64,000 nt of DNA from Pseudomonas sp. MN1F (lineage in GTDB: Bacteria; Pseudomonadota; Gammaproteobacteria; Pseudomonadales; Pseudomonadaceae): positions 19,078 through 83,077 of the forward strand of contig NZ_VZII01000051.1 in NCBI RefSeq assembly GCF_009391885.1. The letters run 5' to 3'. A program made the position numbers and the translations under genes. Of the stretch, positions 1-7,925 are shown in pieces. The notes under the pieces were generated by a model. It was not told the origin of the DNA. It did no database searches and saw nothing but the letters and a program-made list of their open reading frames with translations. Each line of letters starts with the position of its first letter. Position 1 is the stretch's first letter.

Positions 1-1
1 C

Positions 2-937
2 GGTATCGGCAGTTTCATCCTGGTCGACCGCCAGGCCAGCCTGGCCAGCTGGATCGCCATCCTCATGCTGGTCAGCTGGGTCTGGCTGATGCTGGAAAAC
101 ACCCTGACCGGCCTGTTCGCGCGCACCTTCAACCGCGAAATCCCGCAGCCACTGCTGCGCTACGCGACGCAGATGATCCACCAGGAAAGCCTGTTCTTCG
201 TCCTGCCGTTCTTCTTCATCACCACCACCTGGAACAGCGGCCAGCTGGTATTCACCGGCCTGTTAGGCGCCGCCGGGCTCATCTCGATCATCGACCCGCT
301 CTACTACAAGTGGCTGGCACCCCGGCGCTGGCTGTTCCTCGCGCTGCACACCCTGACGCTGTTCGCCGCGCTGCTCACCGCGCTGCCGATCATCCTGCAC
401 CTGACCACCGCACAGAGTTACAAGCTGGCGTTGATTGCCGCCATGGCGCTGTCGTTCCCAAGCCTGCTCAGCAGCTTCCCGGTCAATACCTGGCGCCGCG
501 GCGTGGCACTGGTACTGGTTACCCTGGCTGTAGGCGCTAGTGGCTGGTTGCTGCGTTCGTGGGTGCCACCCGCAACGCTGTGGATGACGGACGTAGCGGT
601 CAGCACCGAAGTACTCAATCGCCAACCCGGCGAATCGCTGGAAGAAATTGTCGCCAGCCGCATCCGCAGCAACGGCCTTTACGCCTACACCGCGATCAAC
701 GCACCGCGGGGCCTGGATGAGCGCATTTACCATGTGTGGCAGAAGGACGGCCAGGAGGTCGATCGCATTGCCCTGGATATCCATGGCGGGCGCAAGGAGG
801 GCTACCGTGCCTGGACCCACAAGCAGAACTTTCCGCCCAACCCGGTGGGCAAGTGGCAGGTCCGCGTGCTGACCGAGGATGGCCAGGTGATCGGCGTGCT
901 GCGCTTCAAGGTGGTGGACGACGCACCTGCGCCGTAA
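2..937 (+). CDS. DUF5924 family membrane protein with C-terminal DUF2914 (5' end outside window)
   Basis: The reading frame is open from the first bases of the window, so the true start lies upstream. The visible part has about six hydrophobic segments, including FFVLPFFFITTTW and two long Leu/Ala-rich helices. A soluble C-terminal domain of about 100 residues follows, containing RIYHVWQKDGQEVDRIALDI and GKWQVRVLTEDG, which is typical of DUF2914. Such proteins sit in the inner membrane with the C-terminal domain outside it; the function is unknown. It ends 80 bp before the MlaE-like permease on the same strand and is probably not part of that operon. The family call is from memory of the domain pattern. 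Confidence 0.75.
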   Translation, partial: GIGSFILVDRQASLASWIAILMLVSWVWLMLENTLTGLFARTFNREIPQPLLRYATQMIHQESLFFVLPFFFITTTWNSGQLVFTGLLGAAGLISIIDPLYYKWLAPRRWLFLALHTLTLFAALLTALPIILHLTTAQSYKLALIAAMALSFPSLLSSFPVNTWRRGVALVLVTLAVGASGWLLRSWVPPATLWMTDVAVSTEVLNRQPGESLEEIVASRIRSNGLYAYTAINAPRGLDERIYHVWQKDGQEVDRIALDIHGGRKEGYRAWTHKQNFPPNPVGKWQVRVLTEDGQVIGVLRFKVVDDAPAP

Positions 938-1026
938 CACGGATGCAGGACAGCACATATTCAACAAACCGCTCCATGTCCGCTGCGCTATGATCAGCCT
1001 CTAGCCCAGCCGGATGCATGGAGCCT

Positions 1027-2151
1027 ATGACCACCCCCAGCGCCACCCTGGACACCAGCTGCCAGCCGGCCTGCCTGCGGATCGCCGGTGACTGGACCCT
1101 GGCCCACTACGCCAGCCTCAAGCGCGACAGCGAGCGCCTGCGCACGCAGTATGGCGCGGACACCCTTGCCGACCTCAGCCAGCTGGGCCGCCTGGACACC
1201 GCCGGCGCCTCGCTGCTGGCCGAACTGCTGGGCTCCGAGCGCCTCTCGCACTGCACCAACGACCTGCCCGAAGCCAGCCGCGCCTTGCTCAAGAATGTCT
1301 ACTGCTCGGTGCAGGACTACTGCATCCCGATCAAGCAGCCCGAGCGCAACGTGCTGCTGGTGCTGCTGGAGCGTATCGGTTGCGCGGTCGGTAAGCTGTG
1401 GCAGGACACCCTGCAGCTGCTCGGCTTCCTCGGCCTGATCATCGACACCCTGCTGCGTCGCCTGCTGCAGCCACACCGTTGGCGCGTCACCCCGGTGATT
1501 GCGCACATCGAGCAGACCGGGCTGGACGCTGCCCCCATCGTCGCCCTGCTGACCTTCCTGGTCGGCGCCGTGGTGGCCTTCCTCGGCGCCACGGTGCTGG
1601 CCGACTTCGGTGCAACCGTCTTCACCGTCGACCTGGTGGCCTTCTCGTTCCTGCGCGAATTTGCCGTGCTGCTGACCGCCATCCTCATGGCCGGGCGCAC
1701 CGCCAGTGCCTTCACCGCGCAGATCGGTTCGATGAAGGCCAATGAAGAGGTCGACGCCATCCGCACCCTGGGCCTCAACCCCATAGAGCTGCTGGTGGTG
1801 CCGCGGGTACTGGCACTGCTGATCTCGCTGCCGTTGCTGACCTTCGTCGCGATGATCTGCGGCATCGTCGGCGGTGCGGTGGTTTGCGCCCTGTCACTGG
1901 GCATCTCGCCGGCCATGTTCCTGTCGCTGCTGCAATCCGACATCGGCGTGCAGCACTTCCTGGTCGGGCTGGCCAAGGCACCGATCTTCGCCTTCCTGAT
2001 CGCCGCCATCGGCTGCCTCGAAGGCTTCAAAGTCAGCGGCAGCGCCGAATCGGTCGGCGCTCACACCACCTCCAGCGTGGTCCAATCGATTTTCGTGGTC
2101 ATCGTGCTGGATGCGGTGGCGGCGCTGTTCTGCATGGAGATGGGCTGGTGA
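1027..2151 (+). CDS. MlaE-like lipid ABC transporter permease with N-terminal STAS domain
   Basis: This is an inner-membrane permease of the MlaE/TGD1/YrbE family, which moves phospholipid or other hydrophobic compounds across the envelope together with an MCE protein. Residues 1 to about 100 form a STAS-like domain with the DLSQLGRLDTAGASLLAELL core. About five to six membrane helices follow from residue 150, with the family signature around LREFAVLLTAILMAGRTASA, then GSMKANEEVDAIRTLGLNP. In the classical Mla system the STAS partner (MlaB) is a separate protein; here it is fused. The start at 1027 follows GGAG at short spacing; an in-frame ATG at 1018 is possible. The stop overlaps the GTG start of the ATPase gene. 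Confidence 0.85.
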   Translation: MTTPSATLDTSCQPACLRIAGDWTLAHYASLKRDSERLRTQYGADTLADLSQLGRLDTAGASLLAELLGSERLSHCTNDLPEASRALLKNVYCSVQDYCIPIKQPERNVLLVLLERIGCAVGKLWQDTLQLLGFLGLIIDTLLRRLLQPHRWRVTPVIAHIEQTGLDAAPIVALLTFLVGAVVAFLGATVLADFGATVFTVDLVAFSFLREFAVLLTAILMAGRTASAFTAQIGSMKANEEVDAIRTLGLNPIELLVVPRVLALLISLPLLTFVAMICGIVGGAVVCALSLGISPAMFLSLLQSDIGVQHFLVGLAKAPIFAFLIAAIGCLEGFKVSGSAESVGAHTTSSVVQSIFVVIVLDAVAALFCMEMGW

Positions 2152-2939
2152 GTGGCCGGGAAGCGGTGATCGAGGCACGGGGCATCTGCAATCGCTTCGG
2201 CAGCCAGGTGGTGCACAAGGACCTCGACCTCGACCTGTACCGTGGCGAAATCCTCGCAGTGGTCGGCGGGTCGGGCAGCGGCAAGTCGGTGCTGCTGCGC
2301 AGCATCATCGGCCTGCGACGCCCCAACGAAGGGCAGGTCAAGGTATTCGGCGAAGACTTGGCCGGTTTGCGCGAGGAACAGCGCTCACTGGTCGAGCGCC
2401 GCTTTGGCGTGCTGTTCCAGAAAGGCGCGCTGTTCTCGTCGCTGACTGTCACCGAAAACGTCGCCCTGCCGCTGATCGAGCACGCAGGCTTGTCGCGCGC
2501 CGATGCCGAGCACCTGGCCGGGGTCAAGCTGGCCCTGGCGGGCCTGCCGATCTCCGCTGCCGACAAATACCCCGCGTCGCTCTCCGGCGGCATGATCAAG
2601 CGCGCAGCCCTGGCTCGCGCCCTGGCGCTGGACCCGGACATCCTGTTCCTCGACGAACCCACCGCCGGCCTCGACCCGATCGGCGCCGCCGCCTTCGACC
2701 AGCTGATCCTGACCCTGCGCGATGCCCTGGGCCTGAGCGTGTTCCTGATCACCCACGATCTCGACACCCTCTACACCATCACCGATCGCATCGCCGTGTT
2801 GTCACAGAAGAAGGTGCTGGTTGCCGGCCCCCTGGCCGAGGTCGAGCAGACCAACGACCCCTGGATCCACGAATACTTTCACGGCCCACGCGGGCGCGCG
2901 GCCGAACACGCCGCCGCCAGTGCCAGGCAGGAGCGCTGA
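2148..2939 (+). CDS. MlaF-like ABC transporter ATP-binding protein
   Basis: This is the cytoplasmic ATPase of the MCE-type lipid transporter (263 aa). It has Walker A GGSGSGKS, the signature SLSGGMIKRAALARAL (an MlaF-type SGGM rather than SGGQ), Walker B DILFLDEPTAGLDP, and the H-loop ITHDLDT. The GTG start at 2148 overlaps the permease stop by four bases (GTGA), so translation is coupled. The longer open frame upstream runs inside the permease gene and is not coding. The MCE gene starts 3 bp after the stop. The Met after SGG and the GLDPIGA segment are typical of the lipid-transport ATPases. Confidence 0.9.
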   Translation: MSGREAVIEARGICNRFGSQVVHKDLDLDLYRGEILAVVGGSGSGKSVLLRSIIGLRRPNEGQVKVFGEDLAGLREEQRSLVERRFGVLFQKGALFSSLTVTENVALPLIEHAGLSRADAEHLAGVKLALAGLPISAADKYPASLSGGMIKRAALARALALDPDILFLDEPTAGLDPIGAAAFDQLILTLRDALGLSVFLITHDLDTLYTITDRIAVLSQKKVLVAGPLAEVEQTNDPWIHEYFHGPRGRAAEHAAASARQER

Positions 2940-2942
2940 ACA

Positions 2943-3881
2943 ATGGAAACCCGAGCTCATCACGTCCTGATTGGCCTGGTCACCGTCCTGGTGGTGGCCG
3001 GCGCCATGCTGTTCGGCCTGTGGCTGACCAAGTCCAGTGTCGACGATGCCTTCAAGGACTACGAAGTGATCTTCAACGAAGCGGTCTCGGGCCTGTCCCG
3101 TGGCAGCCCGGTGCAATACAACGGCATCAAGGTCGGCGATGTCACCAGCCTGCGCCTGGACCCGAAAGACCCGCGCCGGGTGCTGGCCCGGGTGCGCCTG
3201 AGCGGTGACACCCCGGTCAAGGAAGACACCCAGGCCAAGCTGACCCTGGCCGGGGTCACCGGCAACTCGTTCATCCAGCTCAGCGGCGGCACGCCACACA
3301 GCCCGGAGCTCAAGGGCAAGGACGGCAAGCTGCCGGTGATCGTCGCCTCGCCGTCACCGATCTCCCGCCTGCTCAACGACAGCAGTGACCTGGTGACCAA
3401 CATCAACATGCTGCTGCACAACGCCACGCAGATGTTCTCGGACAGCAACATCGAGCACCTGAGCAACACTCTGGCCAACCTCGACCAGACCACGGGCGCC
3501 TTCGCCAACCAGAACGGCGGCATCAGCGAGGCGATCGCCCAGCTGGCCCAGGTCGGCAAACAGGCCAATGCCACCCTGGCCGAAACCCAGGCACTGATGC
3601 GCAACGCCAACGGCCTGCTCGGTAGCCAAGGCAAGCAAGCCATCGGCAGCGCCGAGCAGGCCATGCAGTCGCTGGCCGAAAGCGCCGCGACCCTCAACAG
3701 CCTGCTGCAGGACAACCGCCAGTCCATCGACGACGGCGCCCAAGGGCTCAACCAGCTGAGCCCGGCCATCCGCGAGCTGCGCGAAACCCTCAACTCGCTC
3801 AAGGGTATTTCCCGGCGCCTGGAGGCCGACCCGAGCGGCTACCTGCTTGGCCGTGACAACAACAAGGAGTTCCAGCCATGA
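2943..3881 (+). CDS. MlaD/MCE-domain lipid transporter substrate-binding protein
   Basis: This 312-aa protein has one N-terminal membrane anchor (residues 7-27) and a single MCE domain at about residues 38-120, with the typical GLSRGSPVQYNGIKVGDV and GVTGNSFIQLSG motifs. A long, mostly helical C-terminal region of about 170 residues follows, rich in Ala, Gln, Asn and Leu. MCE proteins form periplasmic hexameric rings with a hydrophobic channel, and the helical tails of longer members form a needle-like extension across the periplasm. The tail here is much longer than in MlaD and resembles PqiB/LetB-type or Mce-type designs with one MCE unit. It is in an operon with the permease, ATPase and lipoprotein. 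Confidence 0.88.
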   Translation: METRAHHVLIGLVTVLVVAGAMLFGLWLTKSSVDDAFKDYEVIFNEAVSGLSRGSPVQYNGIKVGDVTSLRLDPKDPRRVLARVRLSGDTPVKEDTQAKLTLAGVTGNSFIQLSGGTPHSPELKGKDGKLPVIVASPSPISRLLNDSSDLVTNINMLLHNATQMFSDSNIEHLSNTLANLDQTTGAFANQNGGISEAIAQLAQVGKQANATLAETQALMRNANGLLGSQGKQAIGSAEQAMQSLAESAATLNSLLQDNRQSIDDGAQGLNQLSPAIRELRETLNSLKGISRRLEADPSGYLLGRDNNKEFQP

Positions 3882-4513
3882 CCCCATCGCTGCGCCTGCT
3901 GGCCCTCGCAGCCACCCTGAGCCTGGCCAGCGCCTGCTCGATCCTGCCGCAGAGCGAGCCGGTGGATATCTACCGCCTGCCGGTCAACCAGGCCAGCCAC
4001 AGCGCCAGCCCGGTGGACTGGTCGCTGCGCCTGAACAAGCCGCTGGCCAGCGAAGTGCTGGCCGGGCCACGCATCGCCGTGCTGCCTCAAGGCGATGTGA
4101 TCAGCAGCTACAAGGGCGCCCGCTGGAGCGACCCGGTGCCGCTGCTGGTGCGCAACCGCCTGCTCGATGGTTTCCAGCGCGACGGCCGGGTGCAGCGGCT
4201 GAGCGCTGACGACAGCAACCTGCAGGCCGACTACGAGCTCAGCGGTGAGCTGCAGGCGTTCCAGAGCGAGTATCAGCCGGGGGGCAAGGTGGAAGTGGTG
4301 ATCCGTTACGACGCACGCCTGGTGCAAGGGCGCAGCCAGCGCATCCTCAGCAGCAAGCGCTTCGAAGTGCGCCAGCCCCTGGCTGATACCCAGGTGTCAG
4401 CCGTAGTCGCCGGCTTTGGCGCGGCCAGCGATCAACTGGCCGGGCTGGTGGTGAACTGGACCGTAGCGCAAAGCGGCCAGGCCCAGAATCAGGCTCAGGC
4501 GAAGAACCAGTAG
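3878..4513 (+). CDS. PqiC-like ABC-type transport auxiliary lipoprotein
   Basis: This 211-aa protein has a signal peptide ending in the lipobox LASAC, so Cys20 should be lipidated and the protein placed in the outer membrane. The mature part contains VDIYRLP, PRIAVLPQGDVISSYKGARW and the DYELSGELQAFQ segment of the PqiC/DUF330 auxiliary component family. This component couples an MCE transporter to the outer membrane. Its ATG overlaps the MCE gene's stop (ATGA), completing a tightly packed four-gene operon. The last 19 bases overlap the end of the convergent SpmA/B-like gene. The C-terminal residues are a short Gln/Ala-rich tail. Confidence 0.85.
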   Translation: MTPSLRLLALAATLSLASACSILPQSEPVDIYRLPVNQASHSASPVDWSLRLNKPLASEVLAGPRIAVLPQGDVISSYKGARWSDPVPLLVRNRLLDGFQRDGRVQRLSADDSNLQADYELSGELQAFQSEYQPGGKVEVVIRYDARLVQGRSQRILSSKRFEVRQPLADTQVSAVVAGFGAASDQLAGLVVNWTVAQSGQAQNQAQAKNQ

Positions 4514-5724
4514 CAGACGCAGATGGCTGCGATCACACCGGCCAGCTCGGCCAGCAGGGCACAGCCGACGGCGTGGCGCACACGCTGGATACCGACTGCG
4601 CCGAAATACACCGCCACCACGTAGAAGGTGGTTTCGGTGCTGCCTTGAATGGTCGCTGCCACCAAGGCCGGGAAGCTATCGACGCCGTGGGTCTGCATGG
4701 TCTCGATCAGCATGGCCCGCGCCGCGCTGCCGGAGAACGGCTTGACCAGCGCCGTCGGCAGGCCCTCGACAAAGCGGGTATCCAGGCCCATCCAGTTGAC
4801 CGCGTGGCGAATGCCGTCCAAGGCCAGCTCGAGTGCGCCCGACGCCCGCAGCACTCCCACGGCGACCAGCATGGCTACCAGGTAGGGCAACAGGCTCTTG
4901 GCCACGTCGAAACCTTCCTTGGCGCCCTCGACGAAGGTTTCGTACACCTGCACCCGCTTCAGTGCGCCAATCACCAGGAACAGGGTGATCACCCCGAACA
5001 AGGTCAGGTTGCCAAGGATTGACGACAGGCTGGCCAGCGCTGCCGCCGACAGGGTGCCCAGGAAGGCCATGAAGCCGCCCAGCAGCAGCGCACCGGGGAT
5101 CAGGTAGGCGAGCACCACCGGGTCCCACAGGCGCAGACGCTGCATCACCGCCACCGACAGCAGGCCGACCAGGGTCGAGGCACTGGTCGCCAGCAGGATC
5201 GGCAGGAACACCAGGGTTGGGTCGGTGGCGCCTTGCTGGGCGCGGTACATGAAGATGGTCACCGGCAGCAGGGTCAGCGACGAGGCGTTGAGCACCAGGA
5301 ACAGGATCTGCGCGTTGCTCGCCGTGGTACTGCTGGGGTTGAGCTCCTGCAGCGCGCGCATGGCCTTGAGGCCGATCGGCGTGGCGGCGTTATCCAGACC
5401 CAGGCCGTTGGCGGCGAAGTTCATGGTGATCAGGCCCAGCGCCGGGTGGCCAGGCGGCACTTCCGGCATCAGGCGGGCGAACAGCGGCCCGAGTACTTTG
5501 GCCAGCCATTCGACGATGCCGGCCTTTTCAGCGATCTTGAGGAAGCCCAGCCACAGGGTCAGGGTGCCGAACAGCAGGACCATGACCTCCACCGACAGCT
5601 TGGCCATGGCGAAGATGCTCTCGACCATTGCGGCGAAGATGCCGGCATTGCCACCGACCAGCCATTGGGCCAGGGCGGAGACGGCCGCCACCAGGAAAAA
5701 GCCGAGCCAAAGGCCGTTGAGCAT
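4495..5724 (-). CDS. SpmA/SpmB-like nucleoside-recognition (Gate) domain membrane protein
   Basis: This is a 409-aa, very hydrophobic protein with about ten membrane segments arranged as two similar halves. The first half carries ITMNFAANGLGLDNAATPIG followed by LNPSSTTASNAQILFL, the signature of SpmA. The second half (from about residue 230) carries FVEGLPTALVKPFSGSAARA and ATIQGSTETTFYV, the signature of SpmB. It is therefore a natural SpmA-SpmB fusion of the nucleoside recognition/Gate family. Non-sporulating proteobacteria carry it commonly; the transported substrate is unknown. A strong RBS (AGGGGGAA) precedes the ATG. Its 3' end overlaps the lipoprotein gene tail to tail. Confidence 0.8.
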   Translation of the reverse strand: MLNGLWLGFFLVAAVSALAQWLVGGNAGIFAAMVESIFAMAKLSVEVMVLLFGTLTLWLGFLKIAEKAGIVEWLAKVLGPLFARLMPEVPPGHPALGLITMNFAANGLGLDNAATPIGLKAMRALQELNPSSTTASNAQILFLVLNASSLTLLPVTIFMYRAQQGATDPTLVFLPILLATSASTLVGLLSVAVMQRLRLWDPVVLAYLIPGALLLGGFMAFLGTLSAAALASLSSILGNLTLFGVITLFLVIGALKRVQVYETFVEGAKEGFDVAKSLLPYLVAMLVAVGVLRASGALELALDGIRHAVNWMGLDTRFVEGLPTALVKPFSGSAARAMLIETMQTHGVDSFPALVAATIQGSTETTFYVVAVYFGAVGIQRVRHAVGCALLAELAGVIAAICVCYWFFA

Positions 5725-5823
5725 CCGTGTGTTCCCCCTGAAAATTGCCCGAATGATAGCGTATCGGGGCCTATCACTGGCGACCGAGATCCCCTGCAGA
5801 CCGCGGTAAACTCACAGCCAACA

Positions 5824-5848
5824 AAAAGCCCCGACAAGTCGGGGCTTT
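5824..5848 (-). terminator. Rho-independent terminator of gltP
   Basis: A GC-rich hairpin (GCCCCGAC/GTCGGGGC) at 5828-5845 is flanked by A and T runs, so that on the minus strand the hairpin is followed by TTTTTGT. It lies 20 bp beyond the gltP stop codon. Confidence 0.85.
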
Positions 5849-5867
5849 GTGGTTCAGCAGGTCAGGC

Positions 5868-7196
5868 TCAGCGCTTGGCCGCTTCGCCAATAACCGCAGC
5901 CTGCTGTTTGTCCGCCATCAGCGAGGCGTAGTACTGCTCGCCCTTGGCGGCGTCGTACATGCCTTCCCAACGGGCGATCACCAGGGCTGCCAAGGCGTTG
6001 CCGATCACGTTCAGGGCGGTACGCGCCATGTCCATGATGCGGTCGACACCGGCGATGAAGGCCAGGCCCTCCAGCGGGATGCCTACGCTGCCCAGGGTCG
6101 CCAGCAGCACCACGAAGGAAACGCCCGGTACACCGGCGATGCCCTTGGAGGTGACCATCAGGGTCAGCACCAGCAGCAGCTGCTGGCTCCAGGACAGGTC
6201 GATGCCGTACAGCTGGGCGATGAAGATGGCCGCGATGCTCTGGTACAAGGTCGAACCGTCGAGGTTGAACGAGTAGCCGGTCGGTACCACGAACGAGCAG
6301 ATCGACTTCGGCGCACCGTACTTCTCCATCTTCTCGATCACGCGCGGCAGCACGGTTTCGGAGCTGGAGGTGGAGTAGGCGAGGATCAGCTCATCTTTCA
6401 TGATGCGCATGATCTTGATCACCGAGAAGCCGAACAGGCGCGCCACCAGGCCCAGCACCATGAAGGCGAAGAAGGCGATGGCGAAGTACACCAGCACTAC
6501 CAGCTTGGCCAGCGGCAGCAGCGAGCTGAAGCCGAAGTTGGCAACGGTCACGGCAATCAGGGCGAACACGCCGATCGGGGCGTAGTTCATGATCATGTGG
6601 GTGACCTTGAACATGGTCTCCGACACGGCCTGGAAGGTACGTACCAGCGGCTCGCGCAGGTCGGCCTGCAGGCTCGACAGGCCAAGGCCGAACATCACCG
6701 AGAAGAAGATGATCGGCAGCATTTCGCCACGCATCAGCGCTGCGAAGATGTTCGACGGAATCAGGTTGAGCAGGGTCTCGATAAACGCGTGCTCATGCTG
6801 CACCTCGGCCGCGGTGGCCTGGTACTTGGAGATGTCGACGGTACCCAGGGTGCTCATGTCGATGCCGGCGCCTGGGTGGAACAGGTTGGCCAACACCAGG
6901 CCGACTACGATGGCGATGGTGGTCACCACCTCGAAGTAGAGGATGGTCTTCAGGCCGATGCTGCCCAGTTTCTTCGCATCGCCAACCCCGGCGATGCCCA
7001 CGATCAGCGACGAAATCACGATCGGGACGACGATCATCTTGATCAGGCGAATGAAGATGTCACCGGCAGGCTGGAGGACGTTACTGATCCACCAGGCCTT
7101 TTCCGCGCTGAAGTGGTTCAGCAGCGCGCCGACAGCAACGCCCAGGAGCAGACCGATGACGATCTGCCAGGCGAGGCTCAGTTTTGCCTTCTTCAT
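5868..7196 (-). CDS. gltP: Glutamate/aspartate:proton symporter (DAACS family)
   Basis: This 442-aa inner-membrane symporter takes up dicarboxylic amino acids with protons. It has the family landmarks: the re-entrant HP1 serine-rich segment STSSSETVLPRV, the TM7 motif YSFNLDGSTLY (NLDGT-like) and the HP2 segment GIAGVPGVSFVVLLATL. About eight membrane helices are visible. The start at 7196 (MKKAK) is chosen because AAAGGG sits about 6 bases upstream; a start nine residues earlier lacks an RBS. A terminator follows at 5824-5848. The gene is preceded by an unusually long intergenic region with palindromes (see 7224-7925). GltP is preferred over GltS or DctA by resemblance; the exact substrate range is not proven. 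Confidence 0.85.
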   Translation of the reverse strand: MKKAKLSLAWQIVIGLLLGVAVGALLNHFSAEKAWWISNVLQPAGDIFIRLIKMIVVPIVISSLIVGIAGVGDAKKLGSIGLKTILYFEVVTTIAIVVGLVLANLFHPGAGIDMSTLGTVDISKYQATAAEVQHEHAFIETLLNLIPSNIFAALMRGEMLPIIFFSVMFGLGLSSLQADLREPLVRTFQAVSETMFKVTHMIMNYAPIGVFALIAVTVANFGFSSLLPLAKLVVLVYFAIAFFAFMVLGLVARLFGFSVIKIMRIMKDELILAYSTSSSETVLPRVIEKMEKYGAPKSICSFVVPTGYSFNLDGSTLYQSIAAIFIAQLYGIDLSWSQQLLLVLTLMVTSKGIAGVPGVSFVVLLATLGSVGIPLEGLAFIAGVDRIMDMARTALNVIGNALAALVIARWEGMYDAAKGEQYYASLMADKQQAAVIGEAAKR

Positions 7197-7467
7197 GTCT
7201 TTACCCTTTGTTGTAGTGGTCACGGGTACCGACCGGAAAAGCGCGTAACAGAGCCGTTGGCAACGTCACGGTGAGCTTTTGGCTTCCGTCCGGGGACCTC
7301 GTGTAAGGACACCGCGAGCGAGCGACAGGGCGCTCGGGCCAGCGAAAAAGGCGGCAACTATTGCGATGGGGAAGGCCGAAATCTAATGCCGGAAACGCAT
7401 ACCCCATGCAGATTCGGCATAACAAAACGAGTCAAATCCCAGCACACGTAAGTCATTGATTTATAAC

Positions 7468-7483
7468 GTTCGGAAATCCGAAC
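7468..7483. promoter_or_regulatory. Candidate operator: 7-bp perfect inverted repeat upstream of gltP
   Basis: GTTCGGAAATCCGAAC is a perfect palindrome with a 2-base centre. On the minus strand it is immediately followed by TTATAAAT (7466-7459), a good -10 candidate, so the palindrome would lie between -35 and -10 of a gltP promoter. This is a classic repressor position. The regulator is unknown. Confidence 0.45.
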
Positions 7484-7544
7484 AAGACCAAACCGCCATA
7501 ATTCGGCAGTTTTGGCGGTGTGTTGGCGGGGATAAAAACGGCTT

Positions 7545-7560
7545 GTTCGACAAACCGAAT
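7545..7560. promoter_or_regulatory. Second, imperfect copy of the palindromic operator
   Basis: GTTCGACAAACCGAAT matches the 7468-7483 palindrome at 12 of 16 positions. Its centre is 77 bp away, about 7 helical turns. Two spaced copies suggest cooperative or looping binding of one dimeric regulator. Inference only. Confidence 0.35.
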
Positions 7561-7681
7561 GGCCGAAATGCCACTTGCGCGACCACCGTATCGGACGAAA
7601 AAAAATGGATGTACGGTCAAGACAAAATGTGTCTTGTAGGTCAAAACCTGAAAGGAATCAGCAAAAGGGGACATGGCGCCT

Positions 7682-7736
7682 CGGAAGCCAGGCCCGGTTG
7701 CGGTGTTTGTCAGACACCCCCGGCCTGAAGCTTCCG
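7682..7736. other. Three-tier imperfect hairpin in intergenic DNA
   Basis: CGGAAGC pairs with GCTTCCG (outer 7 bp), CAGGCC pairs with GGCCTG (6 bp, after a two-base AA bulge), and GGTGT pairs with ACACC at the tip with a 7-base loop. That is 18 paired positions in 55 bases. No long T run follows on either strand, so it is not an obvious terminator. It could be part of a small RNA or a repeat element. Confidence 0.45.
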
Positions 7737-7865
7737 ATTCTGCCTTTTCCTGACCCGGCCCAATGCTGGAGGTACTCCCTGTACCCCTAGGCCACTCCGA
7801 TCCTGCAACAATCAGAACAGCCCGGCCCCCTGGTCATGCGCTACCCCTCCTCGGGGCGGCGCATC

Positions 7866-7901
7866 ATAGAAGCGAGAAAGATAGAAAGGTTCCGCTTCTA
7901 T
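7866..7901. repeat. 9-bp inverted repeat downstream of the ivy-family gene
   Basis: ATAGAAGCG at 7866-7874 is perfectly inverted as CGCTTCTAT at 7893-7901, with an 18-base purine-rich loop. It lies 24 bp beyond the stop codon of the minus-strand gene at 7926. It may act as a 3'-end stem, but no T run follows. Confidence 0.4.
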
Positions 7902-7925
7902 TGCATGACAGCGCGCGACCGCTGG

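Larger units (their letters stand above)
7224..7925. other. Structured 0.7 kb intergenic region between gltP and the ivy-family gene
   Basis: I see no convincing gene here. The short ORFs lack RBS and family resemblance. It holds a candidate gltP promoter and palindromes (7459-7560), a three-tier hairpin (7682-7736) and a 9-bp inverted repeat (7866-7901). The middle part (about 7430-7680) is clearly more AT-rich than the neighbouring genes, typical of regulatory DNA. Confidence 0.6.

Noticed and set aside
5847..7274. 475-codon plus-strand frame opposite gltP
   Set aside because: It has extreme His/Gln/Asp composition, antisense to a clear transporter gene.
7456..7790. Two short plus-strand ORFs in the gltP-ivy gap
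   Set aside because: They have no RBS and no family resemblance, and they overlap palindromes and a hairpin.
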